Part shown: one piece after another, positions 33,138-41,762 of the stretch
Position numbering within the stretch: the stretch's first letter is position 1
Layout of the letters: every line of letters begins with the position of its first letter
Assembly (NCBI GenBank): GCA_016787785.1
Contig: JAEUTO010000002.1
Coordinates: 1 to 64,000, forward strand
Length of the DNA: 64,000 nt
Direction of reading: 5' to 3'
DNA from: Bacteroidia bacterium
GTDB lineage: Bacteria > Bacteroidota > Bacteroidia > B-17B0 > Aurantibacillaceae
Translations under genes and position numbers: made by a program
Notes under the pieces: model-generated
Databases searched by the model: none
The model's input: only the letters and a program-made list of their open reading frames with translations
Told to the model about the DNA's origin: nothing

Positions 33138-33548
33138 CTATGCGCCGAAGTATTCTACGCCAATACGGGGCGTTTCGTATAATTTAACACAGTGTAAATC
33201 AACACCTTTGGGTAAATGTGGCACTATCTGCTTCCAAATACCAATAGCCAGGTTTTCGGTGCTGGCAAGCACGCCTGACATAAAATCCACATCTAAATTA
33301 AGATTTCTGTGGTCGAGTTTTTCGCAAACCTGCTCCTGCAAAATTTTACTTAAAACCTTGGCATCCATTAAAAAACCGGTATCAGGGTCAATATTCCCTT
33401 TAATTGTAACTATTAATTCGTAGTTATGGCCATGCCAGTTAGCGTTGGCGCATTTTCCAAAAACCTCAACGTTTTTTTCCTCACTCCATGAAGGATTATA
33501 CAATTTATGAGCGGCGTTAAAATGTTCGTGGCGGGTAAGATAAATCAT
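33138..33548 (-). CDS. 6-carboxytetrahydropterin synthase (QueD/PTPS family), paralogue 2
   Basis: A 136-residue paralogue with the same ligands: HFNAAHKL, FGKCANANWHGHNYELIV and LYETPRIGVEYFG. The two proteins are clearly similar but distinct, so this is an old duplication. The start at 33548 comes 4 bases after TAGATTTG on the minus strand, so its mRNA may be leaderless. It is divergent from mqnB. Confidence 0.85.
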   Translation of the reverse strand: MIYLTRHEHFNAAHKLYNPSWSEEKNVEVFGKCANANWHGHNYELIVTIKGNIDPDTGFLMDAKVLSKILQEQVCEKLDHRNLNLDVDFMSGVLASTENLAIGIWKQIVPHLPKGVDLHCVKLYETPRIGVEYFGA

Positions 33549-33552
33549 AGCA

Positions 33553-33560
33553 CAAATCTA
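33553..33560 (-). promoter_or_regulatory. -7 box 4 bases before the queD paralogue 2 start
   Basis: TAGATTTG on the minus strand (33560 to 33553) is an exact TAnnTTTG box and is followed by TGCT and then the ATG at 33548. The start point of transcription would fall on or next to the start codon. No -33 TTG at the expected distance was found. Confidence 0.5.
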
Positions 33561-33650
33561 CATATTTAAATTATTTTAATAAGTCATTAACATGCAAAAA
33601 CTGAGAAAAATCATTTTGTTATTGTAGTTCCGATTAGTGTAATTAATCCT

Positions 33651-33658
33651 TAATTTTG
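33651..33658 (+). promoter_or_regulatory. -7 box 3 bases before the mqnB start
   Basis: TAATTTTG (33651-33658) is followed by AGT and then the ATG at 33662. The geometry is that of a leaderless transcript. A -33 TTG at standard spacing is not visible. Confidence 0.5.
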
Positions 33659-33661
33659 AGT

Positions 33662-34324
33662 ATGCCCAAGTTTTTAATAGTTGCTGCGACAAAACAAGAG
33701 ATCCAACCACTTTTAACTCATTTTAATGTCACCGTAACTTCCGACGAAGGGTTATTTACAAGTAATAGCGAGCCTAATATTTCCATTTTAATAACTGGCG
33801 TTGGCATGGTTAATACGGCTTATCAAATGGGCAGATATTCGCATACTGTATTTGATCATATTATTAACGTTGGTGTTTGTGGTGCTTTTGATCGCGATCT
33901 AAAACCTGGTGAAGTTGTAGTTGTGGTGGAAGATACGATAAGCGAAATGGGTGCCGAAGACGATAACCTGTTTATTAAATATACCGACATGAATTTAGGG
34001 GGAACAAATGTTTACACGCACCAAATCCGTTTCCAAAACCCTTCGCTGGATCTTCTAAAAAAAGTTAAAGCAATTACCGTTAATAAAGTTCATGGTAATG
34101 AAGCCAGTATTAAAAACGTATCGTCGCTTTTTGAGGCCCATGTTGAAAGCATGGAAGGAGCCGCTTTTTTCAGGGGTTGTGTTGGTTTATCAGAAAATTA
34201 TTACCAACTAAGAGCTGTTTCAAATTACGTAGAAAAGCGTGATAAAAGTAAATGGAATATGCCGTTAGCCATAAACAATTTGAATAGCTTTGTTGTTACT
34301 TTAATTACAGACCTCAACAAATGA
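33662..34324 (+). CDS. mqnB: Futalosine hydrolase
   Basis: 220 residues from the ATG at 33662 (an in-frame TTG at 33656 is disregarded). The nucleoside-phosphorylase-like fold shows LIVAATKQEIQPLL, ITGVGMVNTAY, NVGVCGAFDRDLKPGEVV and VESMEGAAFFRGC, the purine-binding Glu-Met-Glu motif. It cleaves futalosine to give dehypoxanthine futalosine in menaquinone synthesis. It overlaps mqnD by 4 bp (ATGA). The pair means that this organism makes menaquinone by the futalosine route. Confidence 0.93.
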   Translation: MPKFLIVAATKQEIQPLLTHFNVTVTSDEGLFTSNSEPNISILITGVGMVNTAYQMGRYSHTVFDHIINVGVCGAFDRDLKPGEVVVVVEDTISEMGAEDDNLFIKYTDMNLGGTNVYTHQIRFQNPSLDLLKKVKAITVNKVHGNEASIKNVSSLFEAHVESMEGAAFFRGCVGLSENYYQLRAVSNYVEKRDKSKWNMPLAINNLNSFVVTLITDLNK

Positions 34325-35148
34325 AATTAACCATAGGATATTCGCCCTGCCCAAATGATTGTTTTATTTTTGACGCACTCATTCATAATAAAATTGATAC
34401 GGAAGGCCTGCAGTTTGAAGTGCGTTTGGAAGATGTTGAATCTCTAAATCAAAAAGCGCTACATGGCTATTTAGATATCACAAAATTAAGCTACCATGCT
34501 TATGCTTACGCATTGAACCATTATATTTTACTGCGGTCGGGCAGCGCTTTGGGCTTTAATTGCGGTCCGCTCTTAGTTCATTCTACAAAATTTAAACTCG
34601 ATCTTGAGAATATGAAAGTGGCAATTCCTGGTAAATTAACCACTGCTAATTTATTATTGTCGATTGCCTTTCCGGATCTTAAAGATAAAAAAGAATATGT
34701 TTTTAACGAGATAGAAAATGCGGTTTTAAGTGGTGAAGTAGATGCGGGTTTGATCATTCACGAAAACAGATTTACTTACAAAGAAAAAGGACTTGAAAAA
34801 ATATTGGACCTTGGAGAATATTGGGACGCTATGATCCACGCCCCTATTCCACTTGGCGGCATTGTTATAAAAAGAAATTTAGATACCGAGCTTCAACAAA
34901 AAGTAAATCGCTTAATTAAAAAAAGTGTAGAGTTTGCTTTTGCGAATCCGGAAAGTTGTATGGACTATGTAAGAGCACACGCACAGGAAATGAGCGAAGA
35001 AGTAATGAAAAAACACATTGCGCTTTACGTGAACGATTTTTCTATCGATCTTGGTGAAACAGGAATTAATGCCGTTAAATTATTATTTGACAAAGCCAAA
35101 GAGCTTCATTTATTTAAATACAATGATGAAAAATTGGTCATTGATTGA
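34321..35148 (+). CDS. mqnD: 1,4-dihydroxy-6-naphthoate synthase
   Basis: A 275-residue periplasmic-binding-like fold enzyme. It opens TIGYSPCPNDCFIFDALIHN, the MqnD signature, followed by DVESLNQKALHGYLDITKLS and GEVDAGLIIHENRFTY with the catalytic His. It converts cyclic de-hypoxanthine futalosine to 1,4-dihydroxy-6-naphthoate. It is coupled to mqnB by a 4-bp overlap. Confidence 0.93.
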   Translation: MKLTIGYSPCPNDCFIFDALIHNKIDTEGLQFEVRLEDVESLNQKALHGYLDITKLSYHAYAYALNHYILLRSGSALGFNCGPLLVHSTKFKLDLENMKVAIPGKLTTANLLLSIAFPDLKDKKEYVFNEIENAVLSGEVDAGLIIHENRFTYKEKGLEKILDLGEYWDAMIHAPIPLGGIVIKRNLDTELQQKVNRLIKKSVEFAFANPESCMDYVRAHAQEMSEEVMKKHIALYVNDFSIDLGETGINAVKLLFDKAKELHLFKYNDEKLVID

Positions 35149-35149
35149 C

Positions 35150-35242
35150 TTAACCACAAAGCTAACGAAGCTGTTTTTCGCATAGAACGATAAGAAAAAT
35201 GCTTTGCGAGCTTAGTGCTTTCTTTGTACTCTTAGTGGTTAA
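35150..35242. repeat. Inverted-repeat intergenic element
   Basis: A 93-bp stretch between convergent mqnD and folA begins TTAACCAC-AAAG (35150-35161) and ends CTTAGTGGTTAA (35231-35242), so the outer arms form a perfect 8-bp inverted repeat. Inside are short repeated ACTAAG/AAAG words, read on the minus strand. The wording matches a class of short repeats I recall from other Bacteroidota intergenic regions. A similar fragment is at 46795-46823. Confidence 0.5.
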
Positions 35243-35246
35243 ATAT

Positions 35247-35732
35247 TTACTTGATTCGCTCCCACTTCTGAAATCTAAAATCATATTTGTTCTTTTCGTC
35301 AGACCTGTGTGGTTCTTCCCAAACTAACTTAAATTCGTTTTTATTTATTTCCGGAAAAAAAGTATCTGCCTCAAATTTATGATCAATAACTGTTCTGTAA
35401 ATTTCATTAACATAGTCCATCGAAACTTTAAATATTTCGGCGCCACCGGTTATAAAAACTTTATCCTCCGTCAAATATTTTAATGCACCTTCTACCGAAT
35501 GAAAGATCTCTGCGCCGTCTACTTTATAATCGCCGCTGCGGGTAATAATCACATTCTTTCTTCCGGGCAGCAAACGTCCAATGCTTTCATAGGTCTTACG
35601 GCCCATAATAACAGGACAGCCCATGGTAGTGGCCTTAAAAAACTTAAGATCGGCTGGTAAATGGCAAAGCAATTGGTTGTCTTTGCCAATGCCATTATTT
35701 AAATCTGTTACAACTATAGCGGCAATTATCAT
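35247..35732 (-). CDS. folA: Dihydrofolate reductase
   Basis: A 161-residue DHFR with the family's hallmarks: AAIVVTDLNNGIGKDNQLLC (residues 4-23), HLPADLKFFKATTMG with the substrate-binding Asp, PVIMGRKTYESIGRLLPGRK and VFITGGAEIFK. It reduces dihydrofolate with NADPH. It is divergent from the glycosyltransferase with only 22 bp between the starts, so their promoters overlap. Confidence 0.95.
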   Translation of the reverse strand: MIIAAIVVTDLNNGIGKDNQLLCHLPADLKFFKATTMGCPVIMGRKTYESIGRLLPGRKNVIITRSGDYKVDGAEIFHSVEGALKYLTEDKVFITGGAEIFKVSMDYVNEIYRTVIDHKFEADTFFPEINKNEFKLVWEEPHRSDEKNKYDFRFQKWERIK

Positions 35733-35740
35733 ATTAAGGT

Positions 35741-35748
35741 TATTTTTG
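35741..35748 (+). promoter_or_regulatory. -7 box 6 bases before the glycosyltransferase start
   Basis: TATTTTTG (35741-35748) is an exact TAnnTTTG box followed by 6 bases and the GTG at 35755, so the mRNA would have almost no leader. It also lies within 9-16 bases of the folA start on the other strand. Confidence 0.45.
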
Positions 35749-35754
35749 TGAAAC

Positions 35755-37005
35755 GTGAGTAACTTTAATTCTATAACACAAACCTATCTAAATAAGTTTA
35801 GCAACACAACAAAACTTATTAATGAAACAATTAACAAGGCCTGTAAACAGATCATTATTATTCCATCTTATTGCGAACCGGAGCTTGAAAAAACGCTTAA
35901 TTCATTACTGGATTGTACGCCGCCTACCTTTAGTACAGAAATAATTATTGTTTTAAATTGTTCCGCAGAAGATAAAGAAACCGCTATCTTCCATCAAAAA
36001 CAAAAATCAAAACTTGAAAAATCATTTACAGTTAACGGGAATTTGGCCTTTCGTTTTATTTATGCAGATGACCTGCCACCAAAACACGCCGGCGTTGGTT
36101 TAGCCAGGAAAATTGGCATGGATGAAGCGATTCGCCGGTTTGAAGAAATTGAATATGATGGGTTGCTGGTTTGTTTGGATGGCGATTGCACCGTGAATAA
36201 AAATTACTTAGTGGAACTTGAAAAATTTGCCATCACACCTGAAAGCTATAATACTATTTGCCTGCATTTTGAACATGATCTTGAAAACGAAAAGGATGAA
36301 ATACTTAAAAAAGGCATTATTTATTACGAACTGTTTTTGCGTTATTATAAAGAGGCTTTAGCTTATTGTAAATTTCTATATGCTTATCATACCATCGGCA
36401 GCAGCATGGCAGTTAAAGCCAGCATTTATTGCAAAGCCGGTGGCATGAATAAACGAAAAGCCGGTGAGGATTTTTATTTTTTAAACAAGGTCTTTCATTA
36501 TGGTAAAGTTGTTGAATTAAACACTGCCATAGTTTATCCAAGTGCGCGCATAAGTACACGTGTGCCTTTTGGCACAGGCAGGGCGCAACAAAATTTTATT
36601 GAAAAAAAAGATGCGTCTTTTGAAACATACGCTTTTCTAAGTTTTGAAGACCTGAAAACTCTTTTTGCTTTTAATTTTTATGAGGAAGATGTCGATCTGA
36701 ATTCTTTTTCGCAGCCTGTTAAGCAATTTTTGTTAGAGAATAATGTTGAAGATAAAGTGATTGAAATAAAAAAGAATACAACATCAAAACAACAATTTCA
36801 AAAACGTTTTTTTGATTGGTTCGACGCCTTTATGCTTTTAAAATTTGTACATTTTGCGAGAGATAATTATTATGCAAATAAAGCTGTTGGCTCAGAAATA
36901 ATGGCTTTATTAAAAAGACAACAAAATTCAACGCAATTTGTAATTGAAAAAGACCTACTTATTTATTTGCGCAAAATTCAAATAAAATTATCTAACTTTA
37001 ATTAA
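35755..37005 (+). CDS. Family 2 glycosyltransferase
   Basis: A 416-residue GT-A fold protein. The nucleotide-sugar region starts KQIIIIPSYCEPELEKTLNS (about 31-50), with EIIIVLNCSAEDK and the metal site in LLVCLDGDCTVNKNYL (about 139-154). Lys/Arg-rich VKASIYCKAGGMNKRKAGED follows. The acceptor is unknown. The start is GTG; no ATG precedes the conserved region. The stop overlaps the next ATG by 1 base (TAATG). No polysaccharide cluster is adjacent. Confidence 0.8.
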   Translation: MSNFNSITQTYLNKFSNTTKLINETINKACKQIIIIPSYCEPELEKTLNSLLDCTPPTFSTEIIIVLNCSAEDKETAIFHQKQKSKLEKSFTVNGNLAFRFIYADDLPPKHAGVGLARKIGMDEAIRRFEEIEYDGLLVCLDGDCTVNKNYLVELEKFAITPESYNTICLHFEHDLENEKDEILKKGIIYYELFLRYYKEALAYCKFLYAYHTIGSSMAVKASIYCKAGGMNKRKAGEDFYFLNKVFHYGKVVELNTAIVYPSARISTRVPFGTGRAQQNFIEKKDASFETYAFLSFEDLKTLFAFNFYEEDVDLNSFSQPVKQFLLENNVEDKVIEIKKNTTSKQQFQKRFFDWFDAFMLLKFVHFARDNYYANKAVGSEIMALLKRQQNSTQFVIEKDLLIYLRKIQIKLSNFN

Positions 37006-37544
37006 TGGAAGGAGACATTCTTATAGCTCACCCTTTATTACAGGATGGTTTTTTTAACCGCTCGGTGGTTTATATTACCAATCATGGTTCGGTTGAATCT
37101 CTTGGTTTTGTTTTAAATTTTAAAACAGATTTTAGATTGCGCGATGTGAAGCCGGAAATAAAGAACGGCAATTTTCCAATATACGAAGGCGGCCCAGTGG
37201 CCAAAGATCAATTGTTTTATATTCACAGGCTAGGTAATAACCTAAGCGATTCGGTTAAAATAAAAGATGATATTTATTTTGGTGGCGATTTTTACGAGCT
37301 AATGCATTTAATAGAACATGGCAAAGTAAGATCATATGATGTGCGTTTTTTTGCAGGATATAGTGGCTGGGCCGAAGGTCAGTTAGAAGCGGAGATCAAG
37401 AAAAAGCACTGGCTGATCAATAAAAATGTTGAATCTGGATTTTTTGGTAATGAGGCAGAAGATCTTTGGCGTTTACAACTGAGCGAAATAAAAAATACTT
37501 ATAGCATCTTCGCCGATTTTGGAAATGACCCTTCAGTAAATTAA
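37005..37544 (+). CDS. YqgE/AlgH-family protein
   Basis: A 179-residue protein with the family's start GDILIAHPLLQDGFFNRSVV (about 3-22), then YEGGPVAKDQLFYIHRL and RFFAGYSGWAEGQLEAEI (about 118-135), which is the most conserved part. The function is not established. Its start overlaps the glycosyltransferase stop by one base. Its end overlaps the convergent LEA-like gene by 4 bp. Confidence 0.9.
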   Translation: MEGDILIAHPLLQDGFFNRSVVYITNHGSVESLGFVLNFKTDFRLRDVKPEIKNGNFPIYEGGPVAKDQLFYIHRLGNNLSDSVKIKDDIYFGGDFYELMHLIEHGKVRSYDVRFFAGYSGWAEGQLEAEIKKKHWLINKNVESGFFGNEAEDLWRLQLSEIKNTYSIFADFGNDPSVN

Positions 37545-38008
37545 TCCTTACTCATCATATCCACTCTTTCTTTTACCTTAACAGGAAAGCGTTTTTTTAA
37601 ATAGAATTTTCCGGCTTTTAGATCGCCAATTACTTCTACCATTCCTTTACCACCTCCGCCAATTAATTTCATCACATCCATTGGGTTGGCATCTTTAAAA
37701 TTACTTTTTAAATTAAAGCTGTACGTTTTCTCCGTATCACCATCAATATGTACCCGCTTCGAAAGTTTGGCTTTCCCTAAATTTATTCCACTGTAAATAA
37801 CATCAAATTCACTTCTGTAAATTGAAAAGCCCATGTGATTTGGATTTTTAATTCCCAACATAATATCGGCATCCATTCCTTGCGGACCAATTTTATTGAT
37901 CTTAAAGCCTTTTACGCCTGTAACCTGTGCTTCCTTAAAATCTTTACAATTTGTAAAGCAAACAACACAAAATAGAATAAGTGGAAATAAAAATTTATAC
38001 TGTTTCAT
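37541..38008 (-). CDS. LEA-type 2 lipoprotein
   Basis: A 155-residue protein with a lipoprotein signal (MKQYKFLFPLILFCVVCFTN, lipobox ending FTNC) and a LEA14-like beta-sandwich: MDADIMLGIKNPNHMGFSIY (about 45-64) followed by RSEFDVIYSGINLGKAKLS, the WHy-domain pattern seen in desiccation-related proteins. Periplasmic role unknown. It overlaps the CBU_0592-like gene by 14 bp. Confidence 0.75.
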   Translation of the reverse strand: MKQYKFLFPLILFCVVCFTNCKDFKEAQVTGVKGFKINKIGPQGMDADIMLGIKNPNHMGFSIYRSEFDVIYSGINLGKAKLSKRVHIDGDTEKTYSFNLKSNFKDANPMDVMKLIGGGGKGMVEVIGDLKAGKFYLKKRFPVKVKERVDMMSKD

Positions 38009-38240
38009 TCTTTAAAGTTTTAAGTAATGCGGCAAGGCTTGCTAACGTCCAAACACTTTCTAAAATAACAAAGGGCCAAAAATGGATCATATAACTGGAG
38101 ATCCCTGCCAGTAATGCGCCCAGAACATTCATAATAAGATAGCTTTTTGATTCGGGAGTTATCTTTTTTAAAATATTCAGCGCAAAAGCAATTAAAAGAA
38201 TTGTAACACCGCTGGTTCCTATCCAATCGCTTAAATTCAT
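37995..38240 (-). CDS. CBU_0592-like small membrane protein
   Basis: An 81-residue protein with three short membrane segments: WIGTSGVTILLIAFALNILK, SYLIMNVLGALLAGISSYMI and WPFVILESVWTLASLAALLK. The WPFxxLExxW pattern fits the CBU_0592 membrane family, identified by eye only. Function unknown. It lies 12 bp after the dipeptidase gene and overlaps the LEA-like gene by 14 bp. Confidence 0.65.
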   Translation of the reverse strand: MNLSDWIGTSGVTILLIAFALNILKKITPESKSYLIMNVLGALLAGISSYMIHFWPFVILESVWTLASLAALLKTLKNETV

Positions 38241-38252
38241 AATTCGGTTTAA

Positions 38253-39650
38253 TTACTTTGCCGAAAGTTGCGTGTAGTGTTTATAAAATAAAGGAATAGT
38301 TTCTATGCCTTTATAAAAATTAAACAAACCATAGTGCTCGTTTGGTGAGTGCAACGCATCCGAATCTAAACCAAAACCTAATAAGATACTATCTAATCCT
38401 AACTCTTGTCTAAATAACGCTACAATTGGAATACTGCCACCACCACGTGTTGGCACAGGTTTTTTACCGTAGGTTTCCTGCATAGCCATGCTTGCGGCTT
38501 TGTAACCATTATTATCCGAACTTAAAAAATACGGCTCGCCACCATGATGCGGCTTAACTGTAACCTTAACCGATTTTGGCGCAATGCTCTCAAAATACTT
38601 TTGAAAAATTGCGCTTATCTTATCTGAGTTTTGATTAGGCACCAAACGCATACTTATTTTAGCAGATGCTTTTCCGGGTAAAACTGTTTTTGCACCCTCA
38701 CCCGTGTAACCGCCCCAAATACCATTCACATCCAGCGTTGGACGAATACCCGTGCGCTCAATAGTTGTATAACCTTTCTCGCCCCAAACATCGTCTACCT
38801 TAAGATCTTTTTTAAAATCGTTCAGATCAAATGGTGCCTTTGCCATTTCAGCACGCTCTTCAGCGCTCAACTCCATTACATCAGCATAAAAATCAGGAAT
38901 GGTAATGTGGTTATTCTCGTCATGACAGCTTGCTATCATTTTACATAAAATATTTATAGGGTTAGCAACACCACCACCATACACACCACTGTGCAAATCG
39001 CGGTTTGGCCCAACAACCTCAACCTCCATATAGGCTAAGCCTCTTAAACCGGTGTCAATACTCGGTGTATCGTTAGCAATTATCGAAGTATCAGAAATTA
39101 AAATAATATCTCCTTTTAGCTTTTCTTTATTCTTAATTATCCATGGGCCAAGGCTCGGCGAACCAACTTCTTCTTCCCCTTCGATCATGAACTTAACATT
39201 ACAGGGTAATGTGTTTGTTTTCATCATCAATTCAAAAGCTTTAATGTGCATATACATCTGGCCTTTATCATCACAGGCTCCGCGGGCAAAGATTGCACCT
39301 TCGGGGTGAATATCTGTTTTCTTTATAACCGGTTCAAAGGGCGGTGAATTCCATAATTCTAATGGATCTGCCGGCTGCACATCATAGTGACCATAAACTA
39401 CAACAGTAGGTTTTTTAGGATCGATCATTTTCTCACCATATACTACCGGAAAGCCGTTGGTTTGGCATAACTCCACTTTATCGGCACCCGCTTCAATTAG
39501 ACGTTGTTTAACAGCTTCCGCGGTTTTAATTACGTCTGCATTATACGCGCTATCGGCACTTACAGATGGTATTCTTAAAAGATCTAAAAGTTCGTTCAAA
39601 ACACGTTCTTTGTTTTGATCTAAATAAGTATTGATCGTAGATTTTTCCAT
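38253..39650 (-). CDS. M20-family dipeptidase
   Basis: 465 residues from the ATG at 39650 (MEKSTINTYLDQNKERVLNE); an upstream start at 39689 is rejected because it adds a hydrophobic leader inconsistent with the family. The metal site is VVVYGHYDVQPADPLELW (about 76-93), the catalytic Glu pair is in IEGEEEVGSPSLG (about 147-159) and IILISDTSIIAND follows. A dimerisation lid and the C-terminal His in LGFGLDSDALHSPNEHYG complete the fold. It hydrolyses dipeptides with two zinc ions. Confidence 0.93.
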   Translation of the reverse strand: MEKSTINTYLDQNKERVLNELLDLLRIPSVSADSAYNADVIKTAEAVKQRLIEAGADKVELCQTNGFPVVYGEKMIDPKKPTVVVYGHYDVQPADPLELWNSPPFEPVIKKTDIHPEGAIFARGACDDKGQMYMHIKAFELMMKTNTLPCNVKFMIEGEEEVGSPSLGPWIIKNKEKLKGDIILISDTSIIANDTPSIDTGLRGLAYMEVEVVGPNRDLHSGVYGGGVANPINILCKMIASCHDENNHITIPDFYADVMELSAEERAEMAKAPFDLNDFKKDLKVDDVWGEKGYTTIERTGIRPTLDVNGIWGGYTGEGAKTVLPGKASAKISMRLVPNQNSDKISAIFQKYFESIAPKSVKVTVKPHHGGEPYFLSSDNNGYKAASMAMQETYGKKPVPTRGGGSIPIVALFRQELGLDSILLGFGLDSDALHSPNEHYGLFNFYKGIETIPLFYKHYTQLSAK

Positions 39651-39769
39651 AAAAAAATTAAAGGCCAAAGGTAAGATTTTGACCGACATATAAAAAGAAA
39701 AAATATGGCTCTTTTAGGGTGATTTTGAGGCCTTGACAGCCTATAACTACAAGAACAAACAATTTGTAT

Positions 39770-39777
39770 TACTTTTG
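39770..39777 (+). promoter_or_regulatory. -7 box 8 bases before the sialidase-like gene start
   Basis: TACTTTTG (39770-39777) fits TAnnTTTG; the ATG at 39786 follows 8 bases later, so the leader would be about 3-4 bases. No -33 TTG is at the right distance. Confidence 0.45.
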
Positions 39778-39785
39778 CAGGTATA

Positions 39786-41366
39786 ATGAATTTAGCTAAA
39801 ACAGCCTTTATTTTTTTTATCGTTTTATGTTGCAATACGCTTTTTGCACAAATTCAAAATATTAAGATCAGTAGTCAGTTTGAGCCGGAAGAAGTTAGCA
39901 TTGCTATAAACCCAAAGAATACACAACAAGTTATTGCAGGTGCTAATCTTGCAAGCTATTATTATAGTATTGATGCCGGTTTAACGTGGCAGCGCAATAG
40001 TTTAACCTGTAACGAATTTAACGTGTACGGTGACCCTATGGTATTTTGGGATACTGCGCAAACTGCTTTTTACATGCATCTTTCAATTCCAAATCCAAAA
40101 ATAACACCGGGAGGAAGTTGGGTTGATAGAATAGTGTTAAACAGATCTACCGACTTTGGAAAAACATATCCAAATTGTTCGGCCGTTGGAAAAAATGCAA
40201 AAAAAGTACAGGATAAACATTGGGCCTGCGTTGACGAAAGAACAAACACCATTCATGTATCCTGGACACAATTTGATATGTATGAAAGCCCAAACCCGAA
40301 CGACACTTCCATTATCCGTTACTCAAAATCAAAAGACGGCGGCATTACATGGGCAGAGCCAAAAAAAATAAGTGCATTTACCGGTGATTGTTTGGATAGT
40401 GATAATACTGTTGAGGGCGCAACACCTTGCGTTGGACCAAACGGTGAATTATACATTGCCTGGGCCGGTCCAAAAGGACTTGTGTTTCAACGATCGGTAG
40501 ATAACGGAAATACCTTTTTAAAAGAAGAAAAAATAATTGCGCCAATAAAAAATGGTTGGGATTACAAAATAAATGGTGTGCAAAGAGCTAACGGCTTACC
40601 CTTTACCGTATGTGACAATAGCACTGGGCCAAATCGCGGACGAATTTATATTTGCTGGGGTGATGAAAAAAATGGTGAAAAAAATAAAGATGTTTTTTTA
40701 GTGTATAGCGATGATAAAGGCGAAACATGGACAGAACCAATTCTTATAACCTACAGACCAAACCATAAAGAACAGTTTATGCCATTTATGACCCTTGACC
40801 AAACAACCGGTTACGTGTATGTTTTATATTACGACAGGCAGAATTATGCAGATGATTTAAGCACCGATCTTTATTTAGCGGTTAGTAAAAATGGCGGCTT
40901 AAAGTTCGACTATTACAAAGTAAACGAAGCTTCATTTAAACCTGACAAAGAAGTTTTTTTTGGAGATTATATTGGATTAAGTGTTGTTAAAAATAACGTC
41001 AGGCCAATTTGGATGCAAATGGACGAAAAAAAACAACTCAGTATTTATACAGCAGTAATTAACGATAGTGTTTTGGCGAATTACAAAAAAAATTATGTAA
41101 ATGAAATTACGCTCGAGAAAACTTTCAGATATGCGCCTAAGCTTAAAATAAATTATACAGCAAAAAACAATTTTGCTTTAACTGCAGCAATAACGAAACC
41201 CCTTGATGCAAGTTTTGAAAAAATTGTTGTAAAAGATCTTAAAGTTAAAAAGGGGAAAAATGTGTTAACCATTGATTCTAAAAAATTGGGCCTAACAAAG
41301 GGAAATTACGTATTGACCTTTTATTATAATGGTACTAACGAATTTATTTGGATAACCGAAGAATAA
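39786..41366 (+). CDS. Exported sialidase/BNR-repeat protein
   Basis: A 526-residue protein with a signal peptide (MNLAKTAFIFFIVLCCNTLF) and a sialidase-like propeller carrying BNR (Asp-box) repeats: YSIDAGLTWQRN, SKSKDGGITWAEP and SDDKGETWTEP. The propeller covers about residues 30-430. Arg-triad residues of true sialidases are not obvious, so it may bind or cleave another glycan. A ~90-residue beta domain closes the protein, ending without a clear type IX signature. Confidence 0.75.
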   Translation: MNLAKTAFIFFIVLCCNTLFAQIQNIKISSQFEPEEVSIAINPKNTQQVIAGANLASYYYSIDAGLTWQRNSLTCNEFNVYGDPMVFWDTAQTAFYMHLSIPNPKITPGGSWVDRIVLNRSTDFGKTYPNCSAVGKNAKKVQDKHWACVDERTNTIHVSWTQFDMYESPNPNDTSIIRYSKSKDGGITWAEPKKISAFTGDCLDSDNTVEGATPCVGPNGELYIAWAGPKGLVFQRSVDNGNTFLKEEKIIAPIKNGWDYKINGVQRANGLPFTVCDNSTGPNRGRIYICWGDEKNGEKNKDVFLVYSDDKGETWTEPILITYRPNHKEQFMPFMTLDQTTGYVYVLYYDRQNYADDLSTDLYLAVSKNGGLKFDYYKVNEASFKPDKEVFFGDYIGLSVVKNNVRPIWMQMDEKKQLSIYTAVINDSVLANYKKNYVNEITLEKTFRYAPKLKINYTAKNNFALTAAITKPLDASFEKIVVKDLKVKKGKNVLTIDSKKLGLTKGNYVLTFYYNGTNEFIWITEE

Positions 41367-41367
41367 A

Positions 41368-41742
41368 ATGGAAGTAAGAGCAGATACTTATTTATGGGCC
41401 ATTCGGATGTACAAGTCGCGCACCTTAGCTTCTGAAGCTATTAAAGGCGGGAAAGTAAAACTGGGCGGCGATAATTTTAAACCTTCGCACATTGTAAAAG
41501 TAGGCGAACATTATACCCTTACTGTTGGTGATACAAAAAAAATAGTTGAAGTAACGGCATTACTAGAAAAGCGCGGCAATTTTGAACTTGCCCAAAAACA
41601 TTATAAAGATCATTCGCCACCGCAAACCAAACAGGAGAAATTAGATTCTGTTTTTTTTAGTACAAATATAAAAAGAGTAAAAGGTTCGGGTAGGCCAACA
41701 AAAAAAGACCGGCGTGATATGAACGATTTTGGTTCTCTTTAA
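41368..41742 (+). CDS. S4-domain RNA-binding protein (Hsp15-like)
   Basis: A 124-residue protein with an S4 fold at the N-terminus: MEVRADTYLWAIRMYKSRTL (residues 1-20), then ASEAIKGGKVKLGGDNFKPS and VKVGEHYTLT. The basic C-terminal tail is rich in Lys and Arg (GSGRPTKKDRRDMNDFGS). Hsp15-like proteins bind stalled 50S subunits carrying tRNA. It starts 1 base after the sialidase-like gene. Confidence 0.85.
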   Translation: MEVRADTYLWAIRMYKSRTLASEAIKGGKVKLGGDNFKPSHIVKVGEHYTLTVGDTKKIVEVTALLEKRGNFELAQKHYKDHSPPQTKQEKLDSVFFSTNIKRVKGSGRPTKKDRRDMNDFGSL

Positions 41743-41762
41743 TAAATTCACTAGCTTTAATA

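Noticed and set aside
33037-33423. 128-codon plus-strand frame over queD paralogue 2
   Set aside because: It lies antisense to a gene with all active-site residues; no independent support.
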